A stretch of 64,000 nucleotides of DNA, taken from the NCBI GenBank assembly GCA_020635435.1, contig JACJZU010000001.1, positions 806,001 through 870,000 on the forward strand. The letters run 5' to 3'. The position numbers and the translations under genes are program-made. A model generated the notes under the pieces. It saw nothing but the letters and a program-made list of their open reading frames with translations, had not been told where the DNA came from and made no database searches. This DNA comes from Flavobacteriales bacterium (GTDB lineage: Bacteria > Bacteroidota > Bacteroidia > NS11-12g > UBA9320). Each line of letters begins with the position of its first letter. The stretch's first letter is position 1. This document shows positions 18,485 through 27,116 of this stretch, one piece after another.

Positions 18485-19666
18485 TTATTCCTGGAGCGAA
18501 TAGGGGTCAAAATGCAATTGCTGCAGTTTTCGCCTCTTGGTATCGTTGTCAATAAAGCCATATCCTACCTTTAAACTATTGGCAAATCCGTCCAGATCGG
18601 TGCGTTTCGATAAGGAGTAATCCATAAAATGCCTCGTATAACCCACCGTCCAGGTGCCGTTTCCTGTACGCATCACCCATTCCAAGCCAAGAATTGCGGA
18701 AGGAGAATTGGCAAAATAAAGCTTGTCGTAAGTTTCTACATCGGTCTCAGTGAGAACGGATATGGCAAGGGCATCCCAGCCAAAACCTGCCTTTAAGTTC
18801 AGACGATTTCTGTGCAGCTTGGAGAGATTTCGGGTATAGCAAAGATTTAAACCCCAACCGCTAAACCGATCTGTGTACAGATCCACGTGTTTGTTCTTGA
18901 AATCAAAGCTGTCCCTGGATTTTAAAAATCGGATCTCGAAATCAATTTCCCAACCCCACTTCTCCGCATAGGAGCCGGCATCCAATAGAAAGACAGGATG
19001 AGATCCAAGAAGTTCAGATCTTCCTCCCGGCGACCATATTCCCAACCCGATCCTGCCAAAACCTTCTTTCATGGCAAGGGTGTGTTCCAACTCGGATCTG
19101 TACAGTGCTGCGTGAAGACTACTATCTGAATCGGTGTGACGCATGAGATCGAAATAGTCATCGGTTAATCCTGCAAGTGCTGTTAGTATGAGTCGCTCTG
19201 AAGGCTGAAGGTCGGTATAGCGGAGATAGTGCCTTGAAAATTCCTTTGTGAAAGAATCTAAAAGACTATTGGGAGGAACAAATCCGAAATATTCTGCGTT
19301 TGAACGAAAAAATCGCTCACTGTATTTATTTCTTCCTGCGAACTCCAGCCGATATCTGTATTGATCCATTTCCTCATAGATCAAGGTGTCCCAGAGTTCT
19401 GACCGATATGCGTTCAAAGCGATCACATACAGGAGCCTTGCGCGGATCTGGGGTTCGGCCACACCGCACTGATACTCCCAAAAATTGAGCAGTTCCGGAA
19501 CGTAGTCGTGTCCGGCGCTTGACATGAGGTGTATGTATCTTTCGCAGATTGAATCGCTCAGTGCAATGCACGGATCCGCCTCATAGTTTTGCGACGATCC
19601 CGGTCCTGTGAACGAAATGATCAACGTGCACACCATTGCGTACCTCAAACCGATAGAGAGCCACAT
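18485..19666 (-). CDS. Unrecognised exported protein, probable C-terminal outer-membrane strands
   Basis: I do not recognise this 393-aa protein. A signal peptide (about residues 1-26, ending GSSQ) is followed by a helical region (30-190) with several Cys. The C-terminal half from about 200 has alternating, aromatic-rich strands such as WEIDFEIRFLKS, GWGLNLCYTRN, LNLKAGFGWD and TWTVGYTRHFMDY, which suggest an outer-membrane barrel. It stands alone between the flippase operon and nrdJ, with its own promoter-like element at 19692-19721. A role at the cell surface is inference only. Confidence 0.55.
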   Translation of the reverse strand: MWLSIGLRYAMVCTLIISFTGPGSSQNYEADPCIALSDSICERYIHLMSSAGHDYVPELLNFWEYQCGVAEPQIRARLLYVIALNAYRSELWDTLIYEEMDQYRYRLEFAGRNKYSERFFRSNAEYFGFVPPNSLLDSFTKEFSRHYLRYTDLQPSERLILTALAGLTDDYFDLMRHTDSDSSLHAALYRSELEHTLAMKEGFGRIGLGIWSPGGRSELLGSHPVFLLDAGSYAEKWGWEIDFEIRFLKSRDSFDFKNKHVDLYTDRFSGWGLNLCYTRNLSKLHRNRLNLKAGFGWDALAISVLTETDVETYDKLYFANSPSAILGLEWVMRTGNGTWTVGYTRHFMDYSLSKRTDLDGFANSLKVGYGFIDNDTKRRKLQQLHFDPYSLQE

Positions 19667-19691
19667 ATTCGTCAGTTGGGTTGGACTAATT

Positions 19692-19721
19692 CAAATATCG
19701 ACTACAGAAGCATCACGCAAA
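19692..19721 (-). promoter_or_regulatory. Candidate promoter for the exported protein gene at 18485-19666
   Basis: On the minus strand a TTTG (19718-19721) is followed 18 bp later by GATATTTG (19692-19699), one mismatch from TAnnTTTG. It sits 25 bp before the ATG and directly abuts the terminator of nrdJ. Confidence 0.5.
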
Positions 19722-19723
19722 GA

Positions 19724-19754
19724 AAAAGCCGCAGACAAATTTCCTGCGGCTTTT
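19724..19754 (-). terminator. Rho-independent terminator of nrdJ
   Basis: An 11-bp perfect inverted repeat (AAAAGCCGCAG at 19724-19734 and CTGCGGCTTTT at 19744-19754) encloses a 9-nt loop. On the minus strand it is followed by a T-rich run (TTTTTCTTT), and it lies 24 bp after the nrdJ stop. The A/T flanks would let it work in both directions. Confidence 0.85.
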
Positions 19755-19778
19755 GAAACTATGATTTCGTCCGGCCTG

Positions 19779-22700
19779 TTAGCTGCAACCAAGTGAGTTA
19801 CCGCAGTTCAGACATTTGTAACATGTCCCGCTTCGGATGGTCAGGTGACCGCAAACATTACACGCGGGCGCATCGCTTTGCTGAGTCTTCATGAACTCGT
19901 CCGTAGCACTGAGTTTGATCTCCGCATTTTCCGACTTGATCGTAGCACTGTAAGTAGTGGTCTCCACAACCTTTTCAGTGTAAACCGGGGCCTTCTTTAC
20001 CGGAGAGGAAGGTTGCATGGAAACATCCTCAGAGGTTTCCGCCTCTACCGGTGGTACCTGTACGAGATCGGTTCTGCCCAGATATTCAAATCCGAGCAGG
20101 CGGAACATAAAGTCCACAATAGAAGTTGCATTCTTAATATTATCATGTCCGTCCACCATTCCGGAAGGTTCGAACTTGGTGAAGGTGAATTTATCAACGA
20201 ATTCCTTCAGAGGTACACCGTACTGCAATCCGATTGAAACAGCGATGGAGAAACAGTTCATGAGCGAGCGGAAAGTAGCTCCTTCCTTGTGCATATCCAC
20301 GAATATCTCCCCAAGTCTTCCGTCGCTGTATTCCCCGGTTCGAATGAAGAGCGTCTGTCCTCCAACTTTTGCCTTCTGGGTGAATCCTCCGCGTTTGTTC
20401 GGCAGTTTCTTGCGCTCAACAATATTCGAAAGTTGGAGCTTGAACTTGGTATCATCCGATTGATCGATGATTCGGCGGGCAGCATCCAGAACCTGCTCAG
20501 GAGTGATATCATCCAAACTGAGATCGGCTTTTTCCTGTAAGGCGTCTTCTACCGCTTCTACCAATTCTTCGGCAACCTCTTTTTTCGAATCGGATTTATT
20601 ACTTAATGGTTGAGAGAGTTTGCAACCATCGCGGTACAATGCATTTGCCTTGAGTCCCAATTGCCAGCTGAGGAAATAGCATGATTTGATATCGTCTACA
20701 TTGGCTTCATTGGGTAAATTGATGGTTTTGGATATAGCTCCGGAAATAAACGGCTGAGCTGCAGCCATCATGCGAATATGTCCATGTGCGTGAATGAATC
20801 TCGTACCTATCTCCCCGCATCGGTTTGCACAATCAAAAACGGGCAGATGCTCCTCCTTGAGGAAGGGAGCTCCCTCTACGGTCATTGTTCCACATACATA
20901 GTCGTTTGCTTCACGAATTTCCTGATGGGAATAGCCAAGTGCACGAAGCATGTTGAAATCGGCAGAGTTATATTGGTCCGGCGAGAAACCAAGGCGTTGC
21001 ATGGTTTCTGCACCAAGGGTCCATTGATTGAAGACAAATCCGATCTCAAACGCACTTTCCAGGTTCTTTTCGATGGTTTTCAAGTCTTCTGTGGTGAATC
21101 CTTTCTCCTTCAGAGTCTGGTGATTGATGTGAGGTGCTCCTTTCAGCGTAGCATGTCCTTTCGCATAATTCACGATAGCCTGGATCTCTTCCTCGGAGTA
21201 ACCCAAATTGCGTAATGCCCCCGGCACGCTCTGGTTAACGATCTTGAAATAGCCGCCACCACTCAATTTTTTGAATTTCACAAGGGCAAAGTCCGGCTCA
21301 ATTCCCGTTGTATCACAGTCCATAACCAACCCGATGGTGCCGGTTGGTGCAATAACGGTTGTCTGCGCATTTCTGTAGCCATATTTCTCACCATTCTGCA
21401 AAGCGACATCCCAGGCGCTGGTTGCGGCGCGAAGAAGATACTCCGGACAATATTTCTGATCGATGCCAACGGGTTTAACGCTCAGCTTTTCATATTCATC
21501 CACATTGTAAGCCGCATATCTGTGATTGCGGATCACACGAAGCATGTGTTCCTTGTTCTTCTCATACTCCTCAAAGGCTCCAAGGAATGATGCCATTTCA
21601 GCAGAAGCTGCATATGCCGTACCGGTGAGAATTGCCGTGATCGCTCCACAGATCGCAAATGCCTTCTGACTATCGTAAGGTATGCCTGCCAGCATAAGCA
21701 CAGACCCCAGGTTTGCATACCCCAATCCCAGTGTTCGGTATTTGTAAGATAACTCGGCCACTTCCTTGGAGGGGAACTGTGCCATGAGCACGGAGATCTC
21801 AAGCACAACTGTCCAGAGTCGCGATGCGTACTCCAAAGCTTCTACATCGAACTCTAACGTGTCTACATCAAAGAAATGGCGCAGGTTCAGTGAAGCCAGG
21901 TTGCAGGCTGTATTGTCGAGGAACATGTATTCCGAGCAAGGGTTGGATGCGTTGATCCGACCACCTTCCGGACAGGTGTGCCAATCGTTGATGGTGGTGT
22001 CGAATTGTACACCCGGATCGGCACAAGCCCAAGCTGCGAATGCTATATCATCCCAAACCTTCTCCGCCGGGATCGATTTTATCACCGACCCGTCGGTACG
22101 AGCGATCAGATCCCAATCTGCACCATCCTGTAGTGCTTTGAAGAATTTCGCAGGTATGCGCACCGAGTTGTTCGAGTTCTGCCCACTTACAGTCTGATAA
22201 GCTTCTCCCTCATAATGAGAAGAGTAACCGTGATCGATGAGTGCAGCAACTTTCTTCTCTTCCTCCTTTTTCCAGTTGATGAATTCCATGGCTTCCGGGT
22301 GATCCAGGTCGAGACAGACCATTTTGGCAGCTCGGCGTGTGGTTCCACCCGATTTGATGGCACCTGCTGCCCGATCACCGATTTTCAGGAACGACATGAG
22401 TCCACTTGATTTCCCGCCTCCGGATAAGCGCTCTTCAGCGCCGCGAATCGCAGAGAAATTGGTTCCCACACCTGAACCATATTTAAAGATCCGAGCTTCA
22501 CGTACCCACAGGTCCATGATCCCACCTTCATTTACCAGATCGTCGGAGACCGATAAAATGAAACAGGCATGAGGTTGGGGCCGCTCATAGGCACTGGTCG
22601 ATTTCTTCAGTTTGCCTGAATCGGGGTCCACAAAATAGTGCCCCTGTGGCTTGCCGGTGATGCCATAAGTACTGTGCAATCCTGTATTGAACCATTGGGG

Positions 22701-23111
22701 AGAATTAGGGGCAGCTTGTTGGGCCATGATACTGAATACCAACTCATCATAGAATATCTGAGCATCTTTAGCTGTAGCAAAATAGCCGTATTCCTCACCC
22801 CAGCTTCTCCAACAATCGGCCAGGCGATGTGCAACCTGACGGATCGAGGTTTCCGAACCTTTACTACCGTCGGCTTGTGGAACGCCAGCTTTGCGAAAGT
22901 ACTTTTGAGCCAGAATATCCGTGGCCACCTGCGACCATGCTTTTGGGACTTCCACGTTCTTCATTTCGAATACAATATCCCCCTCCGGATTCTTGATCAC
23001 GGATGTGCGGAGTTCATACTCGAAAAGATCGTAGGGACTCTTCTTTTCACTTGTGTTAAAGCGCTTGAATTTCAATGCTTTAGCGCTGTAGGTTGTTTTT
23101 TTCTGGCCCAT
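19779..23111 (-). CDS. nrdJ: Adenosylcobalamin-dependent (class II) ribonucleotide reductase
   Basis: The 1110-aa enzyme reduces ribonucleotides to deoxyribonucleotides using a B12-derived radical and needs no oxygen or second subunit. Visible hallmarks are RVPQ-type N-terminal segments, [24 protein letters not shown] (active-site Cys), the [19 protein letters not shown] region and a C-terminal zinc-ribbon-like tail [21 protein letters not shown] ending in Cys. The length fits the long NrdJ subclass. No class I nrdAB genes occur in this window. I see no cobalamin riboswitch in the 254-bp upstream gap. It has a strong terminator at 19724-19754. Confidence 0.95.
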   Translation of the reverse strand: MGQKKTTYSAKALKFKRFNTSEKKSPYDLFEYELRTSVIKNPEGDIVFEMKNVEVPKAWSQVATDILAQKYFRKAGVPQADGSKGSETSIRQVAHRLADCWRSWGEEYGYFATAKDAQIFYDELVFSIMAQQAAPNSPQWFNTGLHSTYGITGKPQGHYFVDPDSGKLKKSTSAYERPQPHACFILSVSDDLVNEGGIMDLWVREARIFKYGSGVGTNFSAIRGAEERLSGGGKSSGLMSFLKIGDRAAGAIKSGGTTRRAAKMVCLDLDHPEAMEFINWKKEEEKKVAALIDHGYSSHYEGEAYQTVSGQNSNNSVRIPAKFFKALQDGADWDLIARTDGSVIKSIPAEKVWDDIAFAAWACADPGVQFDTTINDWHTCPEGGRINASNPCSEYMFLDNTACNLASLNLRHFFDVDTLEFDVEALEYASRLWTVVLEISVLMAQFPSKEVAELSYKYRTLGLGYANLGSVLMLAGIPYDSQKAFAICGAITAILTGTAYAASAEMASFLGAFEEYEKNKEHMLRVIRNHRYAAYNVDEYEKLSVKPVGIDQKYCPEYLLRAATSAWDVALQNGEKYGYRNAQTTVIAPTGTIGLVMDCDTTGIEPDFALVKFKKLSGGGYFKIVNQSVPGALRNLGYSEEEIQAIVNYAKGHATLKGAPHINHQTLKEKGFTTEDLKTIEKNLESAFEIGFVFNQWTLGAETMQRLGFSPDQYNSADFNMLRALGYSHQEIREANDYVCGTMTVEGAPFLKEEHLPVFDCANRCGEIGTRFIHAHGHIRMMAAAQPFISGAISKTINLPNEANVDDIKSCYFLSWQLGLKANALYRDGCKLSQPLSNKSDSKKEVAEELVEAVEDALQEKADLSLDDITPEQVLDAARRIIDQSDDTKFKLQLSNIVERKKLPNKRGGFTQKAKVGGQTLFIRTGEYSDGRLGEIFVDMHKEGATFRSLMNCFSIAVSIGLQYGVPLKEFVDKFTFTKFEPSGMVDGHDNIKNATSIVDFMFRLLGFEYLGRTDLVQVPPVEAETSEDVSMQPSSPVKKAPVYTEKVVETTTYSATIKSENAEIKLSATDEFMKTQQSDAPACNVCGHLTIRSGTCYKCLNCGNSLGCS

Positions 23112-23365
23112 TATTGTATAGAATTTTTTGTGTCGGTATGTTCGTGAACTCCCAAAACTTTTTGGGGGTTTTTACTCGAAATTAGTACCCCGGAACACTT
23201 CGGTGATTCATCGCTTTTCCACACATATTTTTTTCTGTACTTGATCCTGTCCTAAAAATCGCAGGTGCTGCTGTTGATAACAATTATTTTACATTTCTCC
23301 TTGTTTATTTGCCCATTTTCACAACGTTTTGATTAACAATTATTTGCGTTTTTTGCTCTTCAGCT
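23112..23365. other. Divergent intergenic region between nrdJ and the GGGP synthase gene
   Basis: This 254-bp AT-rich gap must hold both divergent promoters, but no exact TAnnTTTG was found on either strand. It contains TTTTCCACA (23215-23223), one mismatch from a DnaA box. It also contains a short hairpin, CCCAAA with TTTGGG at 23151-23166, in the nrdJ leader. No riboswitch or coding potential is evident. Confidence 0.5.
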
Positions 23366-24085
23366 ATGTCTTTGGTCTATCCCGAAATACTTCAAGCCCG
23401 GAACGGAACTCAGAAATTGCTCTATGTGCTGATCGATCCGGATAAATGGACCCATGCTTATTTGAAGGAACTTTTCAGTCCGGCATATTGTACCCGCTTT
23501 GATGCTGTTCTGGTCGGAGGATCCGAACTCGTTTCGGGCGATTCCGAATCCTGTGTTCGCGCTGTACGTTCATATACCAATAAACCGGTGATATTGTTCC
23601 CCGGCGATCCGGGTCAACTCACAGCACAGGCCGACTCCCTCTTTCTCCTTTCGCTGTTGAGCGGAAGAAATCCGGAATATCTTATCGGCCATCACGTTGC
23701 TGCCGCTCAAAAGATCCGATCCAGTGATCTTGAAGTGATCCCAACCGCATATATTGTTATTGGAGAACACGTACACTCGTCGGTACTCCAAACCAGCGGT
23801 ACGCTTCCAATACCTTCAACCGAGATCGAGCTGATTCAGAATACCGCCCTCAGCGGAGAACAATTGGGGTTTGAACTGGTGTACCTGGAATACGGAAGTG
23901 GTGCAAACAAAACTCCCAACCCGGATCTGATCCGGGCAGTCCGAAAGATCATATCCGTTCCCCTTGCTGTCGGAGGTGGCGTTCGCAGCCGCAAGGACGT
24001 GCAGCAATTGTGGTACGCGGGTGCCGACGTGGTCGTGGTCGGCACCGCCATCGAACAGGACCTCTCCGAATTCTTCAACTCCTGA
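23366..24085 (+). CDS. Geranylgeranylglyceryl/heptaprenylglyceryl phosphate synthase (GGGPS/PcrB family)
   Basis: The 239-aa TIM-barrel protein carries the family motif YVLIDPDKW near residue 23, VGGSELVSG, the phosphate-binding VPLAVGGGVRSRKDV and GADVVVVGTAIE near the end. The family joins sn-glycerol-1-phosphate to a polyprenyl diphosphate by an ether bond, the first step of archaeal membrane lipid synthesis. Bacterial members occur in Firmicutes (PcrB) and Bacteroidota. The chain length used here cannot be told from sequence, and the product's role in this bacterium is unknown. It is divergent from nrdJ and precedes the PadR gene by 108 bp. Confidence 0.9.
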   Translation: MSLVYPEILQARNGTQKLLYVLIDPDKWTHAYLKELFSPAYCTRFDAVLVGGSELVSGDSESCVRAVRSYTNKPVILFPGDPGQLTAQADSLFLLSLLSGRNPEYLIGHHVAAAQKIRSSDLEVIPTAYIVIGEHVHSSVLQTSGTLPIPSTEIELIQNTALSGEQLGFELVYLEYGSGANKTPNPDLIRAVRKIISVPLAVGGGVRSRKDVQQLWYAGADVVVVGTAIEQDLSEFFNS

Positions 24086-24128
24086 TGATCCAAATTCATT
24101 TTATCGGTTACTAATTGTGTTTTATAGA

Positions 24129-24156
24129 ACTATGTATTGCATAGTACCAAACTATG
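24129..24156. promoter_or_regulatory. Probable PadR operator: three alternating ACTATG/CATAGT half-sites
   Basis: ACTATG (24129-24134), CATAGT (24140-24145) and ACTATG (24151-24156) are separated by exactly 5 bp each. The half-sites repeat every 11 bp, about one helical turn, and alternate in orientation. The array covers the spacer of the padR promoter, so a bound dimer would block it. A 14-base portion recurs with one mismatch at 24523-24536. Confidence 0.7.
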
Positions 24157-24168
24157 CCCATATATTTG
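24137..24168 (+). promoter_or_regulatory. Promoter of the padR-pspC operon
   Basis: TTG (24137-24139) lies 21 bp before TATATTTG (24161-24168), an exact TAnnTTTG element within the normal Bacteroidota spacing. The ATG of padR is 25 bp further on. The operator half-sites overlap this promoter. Confidence 0.7.
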
Positions 24169-24193
24169 CATAACCATTCACGAAACATAAATC

Positions 24194-24523
24194 ATGAAAC
24201 TGGAGAATACAAAATCACAAATGAGGAAAGGCGTGCTGGAATATTGTATTCTAACCGTTATCAGCAAAGGGGAGATCTATGCCTCCGATATCCTGGATCA
24301 ACTCAAAGGAGCCAAACTGATAATCGTTGAGGGTACCCTCTATCCTCTCCTTACAAGGTTGAAGAACGCAGGACTGCTGACCTACCGATGGATCGAATCA
24401 CTGCAAGGTCCTCCCCGGAAATATTATGCCCTTACCGAAGAAGGCCAGATATTCCTTAAAGATCTGGACGATACCTGGCGAAACCTCACAGAATCGGTAT
24501 CCAAACTCATTAATAATCGATAA
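24194..24523 (+). CDS. PadR-family transcriptional regulator
   Basis: The 109-aa protein is a short PadR of the LmrR size class. The N-terminus MRKGVLEYCILTVISKGEIYASDIL is typical, followed by VEGTLYPLLTRLKNAGLL (recognition helix) and the wing GPPRKYYALTEEG. Such regulators repress neighbouring membrane or stress genes and usually their own promoter. It is immediately upstream of a PspC-domain gene, a recurrent pairing in Bacteroidota, and its promoter contains a striking inverted-repeat array. The stop lies 10 bp before the ATG of the PspC gene. Confidence 0.93.
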   Translation: MKLENTKSQMRKGVLEYCILTVISKGEIYASDILDQLKGAKLIIVEGTLYPLLTRLKNAGLLTYRWIESLQGPPRKYYALTEEGQIFLKDLDDTWRNLTESVSKLINNR

Positions 24524-24536
24524 GTACCAAGCTATG
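24523..24536. promoter_or_regulatory. Second copy of the PadR operator sequence at the pspC start codon
   Basis: AGTACCAAGCTATG matches 24143-24156 (AGTACCAAACTATG) at 13 of 14 bases. Its last three bases are the ATG of the next gene. It may be a secondary binding site or an internal control point; that is inference. Confidence 0.5.
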
Positions 24537-26669
24537 AATAAGATCATAACCATCAAATTAGGCGGTATCTCCATCAATATCGAAGAGGATGCCTACGAGT
24601 ACCTCCGCAATTACCTGCTCGAAGTTCGCGCGCATTTTCGCGACTCCGAAAATGGGAAGGAGATCCTTGAGGATATTGAATCCCGTATTGCCGAGATGTT
24701 GTTTGAGAAACTCAAAGACCGATCCGCTTCCGCAAGCATGGAAGATGTTAGGGAGGTCGTGCGGGTCATGGGTAACCCGGACGATTTTGAAACGGAAGAC
24801 GAAAATGACACTTTTAGCTCCGCATCGAACTACTCCGGGCAAAAACGACTTTTCCGGGACCCTGATCATGCCATGCTCGGGGGTGTTTGCGCAGGACTGG
24901 CAAAATACTTTGGGTTAGATATCACGCTTGTGCGAATTGCATGGCTCTTCCTCGTATTGGTCTTTGGTACCGGTGTACTATTCTATTTCATCCTTTGGGC
25001 AATAATCCCAAAAGCTGTAACGGCAGCTGAGAGACTTCAAATGTCCGGTGAGATACCCAATATCGAAAATATCAAAAGAACCTTTCGCCAAGAAGCCGGA
25101 CAAGCATACAGTTCATTCAAAAAAAAAGCCCAAAGCGATGATGCGAGGTACGCTCTTTCCCGATTGGAATCGTGGATCCGCGGTCTAGCTCGCTTCGTAC
25201 TGCGGATCGTGAGTGTGGTGCTTTTATTTTCGCTGATTGCACTGCTTATAGTAATCGCAACCCAGTTTTACTCCGGTTCCGGGTTCTTTAGCCTTATTTG
25301 GAATAATAACTGGAGTGAACAGTTCGAGCAAGTCTACGGTCAAACAACTTCAATTTGGTTTATTAAACTCGCCCTTTTTGGTATCATCCTCCTTCCATTG
25401 GTAATGGTAATGGTACGGATCATGGCTTTCCTTCTCGATCTCCCCAAACCTCATATAAATGTTCGAAGGGGTGTTTGGGCATTGTGGTTGATCTGTTTCT
25501 TCAGCGCTATTGGAGCCATTGCTTACGGAACAATGCAATTCCGATCCAGTGGTGAGGTACGTACGATGATCCCTGTTCAAATCGATGGAGACACCCTTCA
25601 TCTTCAGACGCTCATGTCCGAGGATCAGAACGTTGAAAATCCTATTCGCATCCGTTTGGACATAGCTCCTACCAAGGGGGGCTCAAAACTCGAAATGGTG
25701 CGTACAACAAGGAGTTACAGCCAAAAACAAGGTGAGAAAATGGCCTCCAACATCGAAGCTGCCCATCTGTTAAACAGTGACACCCTGATCATCACCAACA
25801 ACAACACCAAAAAGGCGGAGGATGTTGGATATATGCCGGAGATCCAATACACACTTCACCTGGCTCATGGACAAATAATCTATTTGGACCCCAATACAGG
25901 TCTCATCCTTCGCCATGCCCAAAATACAGGGGATCTTTACGGCCGTTATCTCGCAGGAAACCACTATAAAATGACCAGCGAGGGCTTGCAATGCCTGGAT
26001 TGTGAAGTTGAAAACTACACGAGTGCAGCCAAAGGCTATTCCAATATGCCTCTCCAATCGTTCGACAAACTTCAGGTGTCCGCGCCATTTCGGGTTCGAA
26101 TCGTGGAGAGTCCTGATAATTACCTTGAGTTACCCGCAGAACCATGGGCTGAATATGTGAGAATCGTTGAGGAAGATGATATCCTTACGATCTCTTTAGA
26201 AAGAGAATTGGAGCTCCTGGTGAAAGATAAAAGCCAGGGTATGGATCAATGGATCGTCTTGCACTGCCCGGGAATTCGACAGATCGAATCCAGCGGAGCG
26301 GCAAGAATTGAGCTCACATCAAGCAAAAATGAAAAAGATCTGCAAGTGGAATTGAACGGTGCTACCCGCTTTGAGGCCATGTCAATGGATCTGGACAATC
26401 TGAATATTGAGGCGAATGGAGCTGCTTACATTGAACTGAGTGGCAGAGCGACCTTATTCAAACTAGAGGCCTCAGGTGCTACCAAGGTTCGTTCCTCCGA
26501 TCTGATCACAGATTACCTCAAAGCCGAGGTCAATGGTGCAAGCGATTGCGAAGTACACGTCTTGCGGGAGTTGGAAGGAACCGTCAATGGTGCCGGCAAG
26601 ATACGCTACAAAGGAGACCCCAAGATCCGCCAAGATGTAACCGGATTCTCGAAAATTGAACGCTGGTAG
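24534..26669 (+). CDS. PspC-domain membrane protein with C-terminal DUF2807 (GIN) domain
   Basis: From ATG 24534 the product is 711 aa; the longer open frame upstream lies inside padR and is not used. Residues 1-90 are a charged helical cytoplasmic region. A PspC domain is at about 104-160 (RDPDHAMLGGVCAGLAKYFG, then a membrane hairpin ending WAIIPKA). Three further membrane segments lie at about 217-335. The C-terminal 200 residues repeat short strands with a GA motif (SGAARIELTSS, NGATRFEA, NGAAYIEL, SGATKV, NGASDCEV, NGAGKI), typical of the DUF2807 beta-helix. PspC proteins sense envelope stress; PadR probably controls this one. Confidence 0.9.
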   Translation: MNKIITIKLGGISINIEEDAYEYLRNYLLEVRAHFRDSENGKEILEDIESRIAEMLFEKLKDRSASASMEDVREVVRVMGNPDDFETEDENDTFSSASNYSGQKRLFRDPDHAMLGGVCAGLAKYFGLDITLVRIAWLFLVLVFGTGVLFYFILWAIIPKAVTAAERLQMSGEIPNIENIKRTFRQEAGQAYSSFKKKAQSDDARYALSRLESWIRGLARFVLRIVSVVLLFSLIALLIVIATQFYSGSGFFSLIWNNNWSEQFEQVYGQTTSIWFIKLALFGIILLPLVMVMVRIMAFLLDLPKPHINVRRGVWALWLICFFSAIGAIAYGTMQFRSSGEVRTMIPVQIDGDTLHLQTLMSEDQNVENPIRIRLDIAPTKGGSKLEMVRTTRSYSQKQGEKMASNIEAAHLLNSDTLIITNNNTKKAEDVGYMPEIQYTLHLAHGQIIYLDPNTGLILRHAQNTGDLYGRYLAGNHYKMTSEGLQCLDCEVENYTSAAKGYSNMPLQSFDKLQVSAPFRVRIVESPDNYLELPAEPWAEYVRIVEEDDILTISLERELELLVKDKSQGMDQWIVLHCPGIRQIESSGAARIELTSSKNEKDLQVELNGATRFEAMSMDLDNLNIEANGAAYIELSGRATLFKLEASGATKVRSSDLITDYLKAEVNGASDCEVHVLRELEGTVNGAGKIRYKGDPKIRQDVTGFSKIERW

Positions 26670-26674
26670 CCGGG

Positions 26675-27082
26675 TTAATCCAGGAACCTCGACAATTCAT
26701 GGGGTTCCGGTAAGCGACAACTTTCCTTCTTACCAAACCACTTATATCGGTTGGCGGCTATGTACCGATACACGGCATTGCGCACAAATCGGGGAACAAT
26801 GAAGAAAATGATGAACAGCGACCAGGGAAAACGAAGATATCGGCTTACGCGAATTGCAGCATCAGAATATTTGTAAACCCTACCACAATCCCACAAGATC
26901 AGACTCTCCGGGTCACCTGTTGGGATATCCGAAACATCGAGTATGCGGCGAGCCGTTTCTCCCTGCAACGGAGCTATTTTCACCAGGCCCTTTGGATCAT
27001 TGCGAACAACAAAATCCACACTTGTATTGCAGAGATTACAAACCCCGTCGAAAAACAAAATTCGTCCCTGTTCACTTTTCAT
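26675..27082 (-). CDS. DCC-family thiol-disulfide oxidoreductase (DUF393)
   Basis: The 135-aa protein has the family signature FFDGVCNLCNTSVDFVVRND, with a CxxC pair preceded by Asp. It also has the hydrophobic segment FPWSLFIIFFIVPRFVRNAVYRYIAANRYKWFG. I chose ATG 27082; a TTG at 27094 is also in frame. It lies 34 bp downstream of an HTTM protein gene and is almost certainly in the same operon, a common pairing. The substrate is unknown. Confidence 0.88.
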   Translation of the reverse strand: MKSEQGRILFFDGVCNLCNTSVDFVVRNDPKGLVKIAPLQGETARRILDVSDIPTGDPESLILWDCGRVYKYSDAAIRVSRYLRFPWSLFIIFFIVPRFVRNAVYRYIAANRYKWFGKKESCRLPEPHELSRFLD

Positions 27083-27116
27083 CTTGAGGATCAACCGTTA
27101 AACTGTTCCAAGGGCT

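Noticed and set aside
23151..23166. Hairpin CCCAAA/TTTGGG in the nrdJ leader as a terminator
   Set aside because: The stem is only 6 bp; the T-run is on the plus side, where no gene precedes it.
24426..24533. Extended N-terminus of the PspC protein starting inside padR
   Set aside because: The extension overlaps padR by about 100 bp and reads as an unrelated frame; ATG 24534 gives the conserved start.
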